A stretch of DNA of 29,635 bases from Chloromonas sp. AAM2. Its lineage: Eukaryota; Chlorophyta; Chlorophyceae; Chlamydomonadales; Chlamydomonadaceae. Position 1 is the stretch's first letter. Every line of letters starts with the position of its first letter. The stretch spans positions 1 to 29,635 of the forward strand of contig QAXH01006345.1 in assembly GCA_004335635.1 (NCBI GenBank), in the 5' to 3' direction. Shown one piece after another: positions 10,758 through 20,775 of this stretch. The notes under the pieces are model-generated. The model searched no databases. It was not told where the DNA came from and saw only the letters and a list, made by a program, of their open reading frames with translations. Position numbers and translations under genes: made by a program.

Positions 10758-12250
10758 CTAATGGCAACCCACCAGGGCTGGATCTGCTGCAACTCCACGT
10801 GCTTGTGTGCGCTGTGGCCTTTCGGCGACATCAAACTTGCCTCCTTCTCGGCTGTGCTCCCTGTATCCTGTGTAGGCACAGCCATGGCATTCCAGTCAGG
10901 CAGGAGTTCACATGCGGCTCTTCAGTGTGCTGATCATTGTCCTGGGCTGTGCCACTCATTGTTGAGGGCTTCTCTTTGAATACTCACACAGAACGTGCGC
11001 ACCTGCCCAGGTTGCAAAGTGATGGAGTACTATTGACGCCGCAACGGCTACGTTGAGAGAGGCAGTCCCGCAGCCATACTGCAACCATGGTGAAAATGCA
11101 TCAATCAGGCGATTGTTGCACTCCAGCAGCTGTTGACTGGAGAATTGGACATGCCGGATGTGCCTCATATTGGGCTGACATTGTGGCAGGGTTGCTGACT
11201 GGCTGCTTCGGGCGAGAACCTGGCTGATCCTGCCACAAGCTTCCGCGACGCACCTGAGGGATGTAAACGAACTGCAGGAAGCGAGAGACAGCAGGAAAGC
11301 AAAGCAACGTTCAGCATGTGTACGTGCATGGTGAACCAGGACGCTGAATGCTGCATCGGTGTGCCTGCAGGGTGGCGGCAAGTGCTGGGCATGCATCTGC
11401 ATCAGTCAGCACTCACCTTATCGCACAATGCCATTTGTTTGCTGCTCAGGCCCTGGCCCTCGTTGCCTAGCATGAAGGCAGTCGGTCCTGAATGTACAAG
11501 CTGCAGTCAAATTTAGCTGACCTGGCATCGTTTGCATAGCTACGATGTGCAGCCGCTTGCAATTCAAAGCCGCACCTGAGAAGGGATGTTGTTGCACAGG
11601 GATTGCGTCCGCAGTTATTTCAATGCCGATGATTTCGCAATTCTCAGTCTCTTTCAAGTGTTTCACGCAGGCATCCAGTGTTGGAAAATGTCTGCAAGTT
11701 CCCAGACACAAGTTGCATAATCATCAGCACACATTGTGAAAATACTGAGCTACGACTTGCTGCACTGCATTTGCAGTTGGTCTCGCAACTTGCTGCTCGG
11801 CAAGTTGCGCCAGCAAGTGCTGTCATAACTATGGTTCCCAAGTCAGAGCGTAAGTGCCTACCTGAAGGCTACATGGGCGTCAGCGCCATGGGAACCAAAC
11901 GTGTTGTACTGGCGAGAGCCGGCCAAGCAAACCTGCGTCAAATGCCATGCACAGTCACCCATATATGCTTGGCACATGTGCCGCACGTATTTCTGGTCAG
12001 TGCTACACACAATGTGAGCGAAACTTGATAACTTTTATGAGACACACGCTGTTATGGATGGCACATGCTGCGCATGATGCAATGGCACACAGCCGTGCAT
12101 GAACATCAAACATCGGAACGGTCAGCCGCCGGCACGCACCTCCTTGACTCCAAACGCCGTACTGCATCGAGCAATTGTCCCCAAGTTGTGCTTCTTCGCG
12201 ACCGAGTGCGTTATCACGAAGCACGGACACTGTCCAGTCTCGCTCTCCAT
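10758..12250 (-). CDS. SpoU/TrmH-type RNA 2'-O-ribose methyltransferase
   Basis: Model: complement(join(10758..10867, 11003..11078, 11254..11271, 11417..11487, 11576..11691, 11862..11932, 12140..12250)), 573 nt, 190 aa, all GT-AG and in phase. The three SpoU motifs are present in order. Motif 1 is HNLGTIARCSTAFG (residues 21-34), with the conserved Asn and Arg. Motif 2 is AFMLGNEGQGLS. Motif 3 is YGCGTASLNVAVAASIVL. They build the trefoil-knot SAM site, and the family methylates 2'-OH groups of tRNA or rRNA. The Phe-Gly-Ser-His segment and the C-terminal GGKFDVAERPQR stretch are as in plant one-domain SpoU proteins. Exon 5 is only 18 nt (FVYIPQ). An in-frame TAG just upstream of the ATG supports this start; no transit peptide is visible. 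The target RNA is unknown. Confidence 0.93.
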
Positions 12251-12911
12251 GACTTCTTCCTGGGATACGGCTTTGCCAAGAGCAAGATGAACCTAATGCA
12301 ATTGCTAGCCTTTACGTAAATGGCTAGATGCAATGGTGTGCTTGTACGTCTGCGTTCTGCCCATGTGTCAATTTGGCTTGCTGCACTGTTTCACACGCAT
12401 ACCATTTGCACACACTAGCACAATCTCATCTGCAGCCTGCTACACATGGCCGCGTTCGCGTATCAGATGATGTTTTTAGGTGTTGGTGTCACATGTTGAC
12501 TGCATAACACATTGCCTTGGAGTGACAGTGCACGGTTTACATGTGTCATTCGAGGGGAAGCCATTGTAATCATCGCAAGCGCCAGCGTTGATGCCACATC
12601 GCGATTGGTACACGCGTGCAACTCCAGCCGGGAATCCCCGGGCATTCGCATGGGTCGTCCAGGGTCAGAAGGTGGTGTGGCCAGAGCGCGCCGTCCTCGG
12701 GCTGTTGGCTGCAGCCAGCTAAATGCCACGGCTTTGGAAGGTTGAGGCGAGTTCCTGCGTTACTGATCTAACTAACCGGGGAAACAATGCAGCCGAGTGA
12801 CCTCCTGCCGTAACTGCTGTAACCAACCGCTGACAGTTTGAGTTCTGAGCCAGAGCATGTTCGTTTGTTGCAATTTGACAGTCACTGCCGTTGCAAAATC
12901 CTCTTCTTCTC
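12251..12911. other. Divergent promoter region, SpoU and P4H
   Basis: This 661-bp gap separates two genes transcribed away from each other, so it should hold both promoters and 5' UTRs. No TATA box is clear. Upstream of the P4H start there is a short uORF (12787-12813) and a second ATG at 12857 whose frame overlaps the P4H start; either could lower translation. Confidence 0.5.
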
Positions 12912-14858
12912 ATGGAGCGCATAAGCGTGGGTTGCATAGTAGTTGTACTTGCGGCCTACTGCGCCCTACCCTTGGCTGTAGCCTCTGAAAGCTGGGGAGC
13001 ACGTAAGCTGCTAGCCGTTGTAGAGAAAGAACTTGTAGGGTGGCTGGGAGAGCGCACGTTTGATGACAAGGCGGAGGACTCCAGAGGCATGGTAATTATG
13101 GCTGACCAGAGGCATGGTAAACATAGTCACACTGGCCTAATGATGGGGCCGCGTGGTGTGGCCTGCAGGTGGTGTTGTCATGGGAGCCAAAGATATTCTT
13201 GTTCAAGGGCATCCTCTCAAATGGTGAGCAATGCCACGGCTGGATTCCCAGCAGCTGCATGAACATTAGTCCAGCAACTGGGGATGACATGACATGCATT
13301 AGCAGAGATGACATGGGGGAGAACAACTGCAAGGAGGCAACAGCGTAGTTTTGCGATGCACCTGAGAGCTGATTGGCTTTCATGCATTCTCTCCCGAAAA
13401 TCTGCGCTCACATGTGCATTCAATGACAGGCATTCAACTACAAAAGTCGAAATGCAGTGCATGCTCAGACACTGGAATGCCCGCCTGCATGTTGAACGCC
13501 TTCGTTGCTGACCTTCGGGTTCAGCACTGCAAGTCAATGGCAGGTACATTAGGAGCTATGACAGATGCATGACACGACATGCTGACATGTGCCTGCTCGC
13601 TGCCTTGCTCTGGCAGCTGAGTGTGACTCAATGATATCCATGGCCAAGCCACGCCTGGCACGGTCTGGCGTGTCAGACTCAACGACAGGCGAGGTGAGGT
13701 TGTTTTCACTCGGTCTGGGGCCCATTGGGTACAGAGTCTGTCGGTCAGCCGCCCCGCATGCTAGACTTTGCAGCAGGCCTGACCTTGCTGGATAAGAACT
13801 GACACAGATAAGAACTGCCAGTCACAACTGTCTGTAGAGTCGTTGAGCCAATAGTTGCCTGAGGTTGGTGCTGCTGCAGGGGAAGCTCTCGGATGTCAGG
13901 ACAAGCTCAGGTGAGATTGAACGAGAATAATGAGCAGGGCACTGTCAGGGACTGCCACCAGTGCAGGCTTGGCAGGCCTGCTGGCGCAGGCCGCTTATTC
14001 TGACTACGTTGTGCATGCCACAGCCTGACATGCTGCTTCACGTTGTCAACGTCAGCTGCACGGAAATCAGGGTTGGAATAGGTGCCGAGGATACACGCTG
14101 CAAAGCAACTGCCTACCTGCCCTTTCTCGGGTTTTGCATCAAAACCAAGGATTGATGCCAGTCCACAGGTCTGGCATGTGCGGTACATAGACTGGCAACG
14201 CACAACGTTTACTTGCAACATATGGCAGTGTTGCTGATCGAGGTTCATGGGCAATGTGTGCGGCTCAACACATTGCTGTTGCCCCTGCTTGTGCCAGGCA
14301 TGTTCTTTGAGCGCGGCGAGAATCCCACCGTATCAGCCATAGAGGTGTGTTGGGGTGCCTCTGCATGACTGTTGAGGCGCATGGGGATGTCTCCCAAGAC
14401 AATGGATAACGCTACAAGCTCAACCGGCCACTTTATGCTTTATTCATCCGAGCAAGCTCGTCCACTGGCACCACAGTCAGCCCTGGCAGCAGCTCTGCGC
14501 TTGCCTGCATGTAAGTAGCTCTGCTAATCATACGATATGTTGTTGATCATGCACAAACCTGGGTTTGAAAAAACCATGTTTTGCCTCACAGGAGCGCTTA
14601 GCCAAGTGGACAATGGTTCCCATGGTCAACGGGGAAGGCATTCAAGTGCTGAGGTGGGTACGGCAGGCGGTGGCATGTTAAATGTCAGGCGGGAGACACC
14701 CGCGCTAAGCAAGGCGGCATACATATGGCCACTGGGCTTCAAGCTACAGGTATCATTTGCAGTGAGCTTTCTGGCTTAACGATTGTCAGACGCGTACTTC
14801 TTGGAGAGATATTGTGTCTAGCTGCAGTACCGTGGGTTAAACCATGAAAAGCTATGTA

Positions 14859-14896
<38 letters not shown>

Positions 14897-17800
14897 CATT
14901 CGCAATGCTGTTTATTTGCAATGCTGTTGTTGTAGTGCTCTGGGTCCACTGTGCCCACAGTAGTCTTGTTGATCCGGATGATATGAAACCCTGCCGCATG
15001 GAGGCAGCCTCATCACATGGCACACGTAAGCTCAGGCAGCTGACTTTTCATGTGTGTCCCACGTGCCATGTGCAGGTATGAAAAGACGCAGAAGGTAAGG
15101 AAGCGTGCGGCTGCAGAGGTTGGGATCATGCCTGCCTCTGATCTCCGCCCGCACCAGCTGTTGACTCATCCTGTAATTCTGATATTAATGGTGCCCACGA
15201 TTCCCATTCACTATAAGCTTCCATGGTTTCTGTCCTCTGCAATGAACCGTTTGGTACCCGCTGTTGGAGGGTTGATGGCTAATAGGCAGGCTGGGCGGTG
15301 ATAGCTCTCACACTGTTTGGGAGGACAGCTCGCTGAGGAGTAAGCAGGTTAGACCGTGATGGTACCCAAGTGTCTGCAATGCTACCCCTGTATATATGGT
15401 GCCATATTTGATCACTGTTCATGCAGTACTCTCCCCACCATGACTACTTCTCCTTTGATGCAGCAAATGATAACGGAGGCAACAGGTAAGCCAGGTGGCA
15501 GCAGCAAAGATCCGATCGTGGTTCAGGGCATCCAGCAGGTTACTGACTCAGCAGGTTGGCCGCAGGGTTTAGGCAGGGTTTGGATACAGGTGGCGCGTGC
15601 CAGACATCCTGAGGCACCTGCAGATATGCAGTGGCCCAGACTGTGTTTGATTGAGTATGTTAGTCATCAAGCTTAGTCCCGGCCTAGCAACTCGTGTCAT
15701 TGCTCCCGCTGCTGCAGGCTGGTCACTGTGCTGATGTACTTGGCGGATGTGGAGGAAGGAGGGGAGACAGTCTTCCCAAAGGTCAAGGCACCCCCTGAGC
15801 AGACAAGGGAGGCAGGCTACTCTGAGTGCGCCATGCAGGGGCTGGCATACAAGCCACGCAAGGGAGATGGTGCGTTGGGCTGGGGCGGAAGGGTGAGGAC
15901 GTAACCTGCATGCACTTTGTGGTGTGCCATGGCAGGCAATGCAAGCAATGCACGAGCAGACCAGGTGGTGCTGGCGTTTGAGAGCAACCGACTGACATGG
16001 GATGAATGGCAGTGGTCTGTGAATTATGCGACCAAAGAGATGGCTGTTGAAAGGACGTTTCTAGTCTGTGTGACTCACATGCCTTTGGTCTTCTCAACAC
16101 TCTCTGAGCTGCTGTCCTCCATGCTGCTGCTCTGCAGCCATCGCATTCTGGAGCATCAACAACGATGGGCGGTTTGAACCCAAGAGCCTTCACGGCAGCT
16201 GCCCAGTCATCAAGGTACGCTCTTGGGTGTATGAAGTTGTTTTGCGTGTTGTTTCTATTGTGTACTACATGAGTAAGCGCCTTAGGTACATCAAGTTGCT
16301 CGCCGTACTGTACTGCATGCCACAGACAAGAGGACCAGACTGTTTTGAAATATGATGACTGATGTAGAACTGAATGCAGCTGGCACCACCTGTAAGCAAC
16401 AAGACCTCAAGCTAATTTCTGGCATCTGAGCTGAAGCACTCGGGTGAAGGTAGAGCAGCGAAGCTGAGAGACTGCTGGCCTAGAAGCCGGGTTGTGTGAA
16501 CAAAGCAGTGGGTCTGAGAAAAGGCCGCCTTCCAGTTTTCGATGCCAATGCCACGCGGTTTCGCTTTAACTACTAGTCACGCTCAGCATCTGTTATGTCA
16601 TGCCAGCCTCTGGCTGCAGATTGCTGCAATACCACTCCTCATCAAGATATGGTGTGGCGTCACATGTGCTGTGCCGTCACGCATACAGGGCGAGAAATGG
16701 AGTGCAACCAAGTGGATTCATTTAGGGCGGTACGCCATGGGGGCCGAGAGGCCGCAGAAGGTGGTGCGTGTCATCTACGTGCCGCCCCCTCCACCCGCAG
16801 TCCCGGGATGCATCGACAAGCATGTGCTGTGAGTAGCATGTGCTGCGGAGTGGCATGTTGTTTACTGGACATGGGCTCTGAAAATGGACTGACTATTGCA
16901 CGTTCAATCAACCTATGTGACATGGGTCTGGTACCGGGGCGATTTCTTAACAGCTTGCCTGTCATTTAACAGTCAATAGGTGTCAGGGACTACTGCACAA
17001 GCCACGTTGGTTCTGGTTCATAGTTCGTCGCGGTTGAGACTGGATGCGTTGAGACTGGATGCGTTGAGACTGGATGCGGCATGCAGTGGCCATGGCTGCA
17101 TAGCGTTTGCTTTGAGGACTTGCAAGCTATGCGGCCATGGGTTGAACTACTTTGTGCATGTGTTGCATTGTCTGCTGCTATGCGCAGTTGCAGTCACTGG
17201 GCAGAGGCTGGCGAGTGCGAGTCGAACCCCGGCTTCATGGTCGGCAGGAAGGGCCAACCAGGTGAGCTCATGGGGCCAGACACTGCCACATGGCTGAAGC
17301 GCTAGTCACTGCCTGACCGTTGTGAAGCTGATCAATTGCAGGCAAAGCATGCATAACAAAACAAGAGAAACGCGGCTGGCCACTTTGTTCTGTCTTTGCA
17401 AATCGTCACAAAACACATAACATGTAAACAGGTTGCGTCGGAAGTATCGTTTAGTGCACTTAGTAATGAAGATGTATGGGCGCCTACTGTGCCAGGCACG
17501 CCCATTGGCTGCTGATCAAGTGTTTTCCAACTGTGCGGTCCGGTGGTTGCTCAGTCAACTTGCCAACTCCGCAACATGTAATTGCTTGCCCATGGTGGGG
17601 TCTGCCTCGTGTTGATGTTTTTGAGATGGCAGCGAGGCTTTGCTTGCCAGCAACAGGGCACATTTCCACGGGGTTGAGATTGAGTGATCTCTCATACTGC
17701 ATCCATTTTGGCCATGCCGTGCCTCACAGCTGTGCTGTTGTGCGTCTGCAGTTACAGTCACTGCTGTGCAGATTTAACCAACACGCCTTTGATTGTCTGC

Positions 17801-17960
17801 CTCATGTCTTCAAATTACGGGATTCGCCAGAATTTGTGAGCTTGGCTTGTTTTGGCTGCTTGCCCAACGTGTGGGAAAGCCAAACGTGTGCTTTTGCCGT
17901 TTCTTTGCAGGCGACTGTCTCAAGGCGTGCAACCGCTGCGATCTGGGCCCCAACGCTTGA
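12912..17960 (+). CDS. Prolyl 4-hydroxylase with C-terminal ShKT domain
   Basis: Model: join(12912..13091, 13169..13223, 13617..13693, 13880..13910, 14298..14344, 14592..14653, 15076..15094, 15427..15485, 15718..15869, 16138..16214, 16689..16828, 17188..17261, 17911..17960), 1023 nt, 340 aa, all in phase. It is an Fe(II)/2-oxoglutarate dioxygenase that hydroxylates peptidyl proline. In algae this serves hydroxyproline-rich wall glycoproteins, acting in the ER/Golgi. Residues 1-25 are a signal peptide or anchor (GCIVVVLAAYCALPLAVAS). Other landmarks are LSWEPKIFLF, AECDSMI and VRTSSGMFFERGE. The metal ligands are H161 and D163 (YSPHHDYF) and H246 (SLHGSCPVIKG); K256, ten residues after H246, fits the 2-oxoglutarate-binding Lys. 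MYLADVEEGGETVFP is typical of the family. Six cysteines (294, 301, 310, 327, 331, 334) form a ShKT module, common at the end of plant and algal P4Hs. Exon 7 is only 19 nt. Confidence 0.95.
14859..14896. repeat. ATG/GAT trinucleotide microsatellite
   Basis: Nearly thirteen ATG units in the P4H intron 14654-15075. On minus it reads as a poly-His run, which is an artefact. Confidence 0.95.
17033..17077. repeat. 15-bp tandem repeat, three copies
   Basis: The unit GTTGAGACTGGATGC occurs three times in a row, perfectly, in the P4H intron 16829-17187. Confidence 0.95.
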
Positions 17961-18404
17961 TGCCATGACTACCTGGGCATGGGGCATGCCACTGAGATTC
18001 GGGCATTGCAGAAGGAAACAAAAAGGCGAACATGACTTGTTACACTCTCATGGCACTGCGTGTGCGCTAGCGGATGTGTAGAAAGGCATCACTGATGGCA
18101 TCACTGACGGCATGTTCAACCTCTCGTGCACGACACACCGTGCTTTTGTTGCACCTGGAAATGATATTTTGTGCTTCGGACTTGATAGTGGGCTTGTTAT
18201 CCAGGCATCTGCAGACGCCACACAGGTTAACTGCATCTCCTGACTGATGCACCTGCTGCCTGCCACAGATCGATCTTCCACCGCTGCCGCCAAGCGCAAG
18301 TGCGGAAGAAGCCATGCATGTGTTTGCAGGTGTACACAGAACTGTGGCAGGTTAGATGCAATTTGATGCTGTCAAGCATATGTAAACATAAACATGAAGT
18401 AGGA
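17961..18404. other. P4H 3' flank
   Basis: No gene is seen. TGATGGCATCACTGATGGCATC-like short repeats lie just after the P4H stop, and a TGTAA is at 18381-18385. Confidence 0.5.
18381..18385 (+). terminator. TGTAA poly(A) signal for P4H
   Basis: It lies 421 nt after the P4H stop and directly before the inverted-repeat element. Confidence 0.35.
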
Positions 18405-18541
18405 TGTTTACAAGGAGGGAGTGCACACCACGAAGCACGTCCAACGCAAATAACAACTACTTGCGCAAATTGCAAAAATTACTCCTAGTAAAGGGGAATC
18501 TGACCGTGTCAGCAAGGGGTGGTGAGGCCCTTGTGGCCATC
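18405..18541 (+). repeat. Left inverted repeat of the element
   Basis: 137 bp, complementary to 19590-19726 with only scattered mismatches (for example ACCACGAAGC against ACCATGAAGC). Confidence 0.9.
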
Positions 18542-18555
18542 ACCCCACAGAATGC

Positions 18556-18624
18556 CTTCGGCATCTGCCAGTCTACCAGCAAATGCTTTAGGCCCTAGGC
18601 TGAGCTGTTGATGCACAACGTCTT
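18556..18624 (+). repeat. 69-bp direct repeat, copy 1
   Basis: Runs from CTTCGGCATCTGCCAG to CACAACGTCTT and matches 19882-19950 in the same orientation with two mismatches seen. It is followed by CCCTGAGCAGA/AAAGCAGATAA units (18625-18676) that recur inverted at 19751-19818. Confidence 0.9.
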
Positions 18625-19137
18625 CCCTGAGCAGACAAAAGCAGATAATCCCTGAGCGGATAAAAGCAGATAATGATCAGCAGCCTGGAAACTTTCGAGT
18701 GACAGAACAGCCTGTTCTTGGAGAAAAGACGGTGGTCGTCAGTCTGGCTTGGTGTCAAGCCCTGCCAATTCTCTTGAGTTGTTTCATGAAGGAGTACAAA
18801 TCTTCGGGACGGCCGCAGTGTGTCTTTGCTCTGCACAACTTCTGTACCTGCGTCTGTTCCGCCATTGCACAGAACAGAGGTAACAGACTGAATGTGGCAG
18901 GAAACGCACGGCAAACTCAGAAATGCAAGTGATGTGTGCCATGACACAGCCTTGTGCTAAAATGCAACCAACTGTGGTCCCGCAAGCTCAACGACTTCCT
19001 GAATCTGCCTGGAACGGCGTTATTTGTTCATATCTGTAAACAATGACCTATTAATCATCGCTGTAAGCTGTAGCTGGCCAGGAGAGATGTGCAGCGGCAG
19101 AGGTCCGGTATGTACGAAAGTACGTACGAAGACGTCT

Positions 19138-19192
19138 CGCTTGTCAGAGCGAGAGTAACGCTTGTCAGAGCGAGAGAAACGCTTGTCAGAGT
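19138..19192. repeat. 21-bp tandem repeat, about 2.6 copies
   Basis: The unit CGCTTGTCAGAGCGAGAGTAA lies inside the foldback element, just upstream of the TATATATT at 19199-19206. Confidence 0.9.
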
Positions 19193-19304
19193 CCGTGGCT
19201 ATATATTGACACCGTCGCTCTCTGCTCGTCCTCTTCGCCCCGGAGGACCTCGGCTGGCTTGGAGGGCGTTGGTGAGTGGGAGTCTTTATGCCTTGAACAG
19301 CAGT

Positions 19305-19385
19305 CGGCCTCGCGCAAATCACATTTCGTACACACGGCCTCGCGCAAATCACATTTCGTACACACGGCCTCGCGCAAATCACATT
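19305..19385. repeat. 30-bp tandem repeat, 2.7 copies
   Basis: The unit starts CGGCCTCGCGCAAATCACAT and ends TTCGTACACA; it lies inside the foldback element and the copies are identical. Confidence 0.95.
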
Positions 19386-19589
19386 GCAGGGCACGATTGT
19401 ACAAGCTGTCCTTAAATGGGCCATGAAGTAACGTCATATGGCAAAAAATGCCGCTTACATGACTGGAATTCGCTATCAACAGTTGACATTGTGAGGGTTG
19501 CCATTGCACTAGCTCTAACACTGACCTTGACCCTGACAATCTTTCAATCCAGTCCATTTATATGGCTAACGGGATGCTTTCGGATGGGG

Positions 19590-19726
19590 GATGGCCACAA
19601 GGGCCTCACCACCCCTTGCTGACACGGTCAGATTCCCCTTTACTAGGAGTAATTTTTGCAATTTGCGCAAGTAGTTGTTATTTGCGTTGGACGTGCTTCA
19701 TGGTGTGCACTCCCTCCTTGTAAACA
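19590..19726 (-). repeat. Right inverted repeat of the element
   Basis: Reverse complement of 18405-18541, same length. Confidence 0.9.
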
Positions 19727-19750
19727 ATGACTCTCGGTAAAAAAAAGACT

Positions 19751-19818
19751 CTGCTTTTATCTGCTCAGGGATTATCTGCTTTTATCTGCTTTTATCTGCT
19801 GGTGTCTGCTCAGGGATT
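19751..19818 (-). repeat. Inverted copy of AGCAGATAA-type units
   Basis: TTATCTGCTTTTATCTGC units and TCTGCTCAGGGAT are the reverse complement of the units at 18625-18676 and lie outside the right inverted repeat. Confidence 0.8.
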
Positions 19819-19881
19819 TTCCTAGTTTTTCCTAGTTGAATTGATACATGCTGGGTCAACGACGTGTATGCAGTATCGACG

Positions 19882-19950
19882 CTTCGGCGTCTGCCAGTCT
19901 ACCAGCACATGCTTTAGGCCCTAGGCTGAGCTGTTGATGCACAACGTCTT
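19882..19950 (+). repeat. 69-bp direct repeat, copy 2
   Basis: Same orientation as 18556-18624; marks the outer limit of the repeat complex on this side. Confidence 0.9.
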
Positions 19951-20228
19951 AAGAGTGTGCCCTGTACTTTTCCACCAGTCCGAGGCGAGCATGCCGTGAG
20001 ATATATGTTGGCAATTCGCTGCGTCTGACGGGCAGCAGTCCGTGCTGAGCACACGCCACTACTCGGCCGGAGACCGCAGCATGTCTGATCCCGTACAGGC
20101 TATGTCCAACCCGCTCATCGCCCCATTCTGATTGATTGGCAGGAGTTGCTGCCCATGTGGCATGATGCAAACGCAATCCTTGTCAACTCAGCAGCTACTG
20201 TTGGTATCGCTATCTATCGCCGAAGCTC

Positions 20229-20328
20229 GTCTAATGAGGCGCTGTGCATCTCGGGTTGACCACACACACCCCACGGACACATCTCGGTCTAATGAGGCGC
20301 TGTGCATCTCGGGTTGACCACACACACA
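20229..20328. repeat. 58-bp period duplication upstream of channel promoter
   Basis: The stretch GTCTAATGAGGCGCTGTGCA onward to CACACACAC occurs at 20229-20269 and again from 20287, about 40 bp shared, at a 58-bp period. Confidence 0.9.
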
Positions 20329-20357
20329 TCCCTTTCAAGGTCCATCGCAGTCGCGAC

Positions 20358-20364
20358 TATATAA
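20358..20364 (+). promoter_or_regulatory. TATATAA box, probable channel-gene promoter
   Basis: TATATAA in ACTATATAACTT lies 412 nt before the channel ATG on the same strand. If used, transcription would start near 20390 with a 5' UTR of about 385 nt. Position and sequence only. Confidence 0.4.
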
Positions 20365-20775
20365 CTTGGCGCTGAAGTGGCGCTGGCCACGGCTCGTCTC
20401 GCATCTGCCCACGTGAAGGTAGGAGTCTAGAACGGAACAAGCGTCTTTGACCACAGTAACGCAGTCAGTAACCGGCTGTGCGACTGAACCCAGAAGGCTT
20501 TGCGTGAAATCGGAACTTCGTCCAATGTCATTGGTCATTGCCTTGGCCCTGCCAGCTACGCAACAGGGCTGCAACTGCCCGCCCCGAAAAACCGCCACAA
20601 ACCGGTGATTAGATTTGCCCTCCCTCCCTCGCTCCCTCCCTCCCTCCTCCGGTCCGACAGTGTTTTCCTGGTCAGTTTTGCTGTCCTTGGCTAACCCTTA
20701 CATCAGATCCCTAAACCCAAGGGTCCAAGAGGCCCCCTCTACCAGCGTGCCCCTCGTACTGTGGCTCGCTTGGAG

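Larger units (their letters stand above)
18405..19726. mobile_element. Foldback/MITE-like element, 137-bp inverted ends
   Basis: The left end (18405-18541) begins TGTTTACAAGGAGGGAGTGC. The right end (19590-19726) is its near-perfect reverse complement, ending CTCCCTCCTTGTAAACA. The interior is about 1.05 kb and has no transposase-like ORF, so the element is non-autonomous if it is a transposon. I find no clear target-site duplication at these borders. A 69-bp segment inside the left end recurs in direct orientation outside the right end (19882-19950), so the true borders may be wider, or the locus is a rearranged or nested insertion. The interior contains two short tandem arrays and a TATATATT. 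Confidence 0.7.
19951..20775. other. Upstream region of the channel gene
   Basis: No gene is supported here. It holds a 58-bp tandem duplication (20229-20328), a TATATAA (20358-20364), and a pyrimidine-rich CTCC tract (about 20619-20651) in the probable 5' UTR. Confidence 0.5.

Noticed and set aside
12463..12729. Minus-strand ORF as an upstream transit-peptide exon of SpoU
   Set aside because: It lacks an ATG, and an in-frame stop precedes the SpoU ATG without a convincing acceptor.
14739..15023. Minus-strand ORF with a run of His residues
   Set aside because: Translation of the ATG microsatellite inside a P4H intron.
19020..19424. 134-codon minus-strand repeat ORF in the foldback element
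   Set aside because: It only translates the 21-bp and 30-bp tandem arrays.
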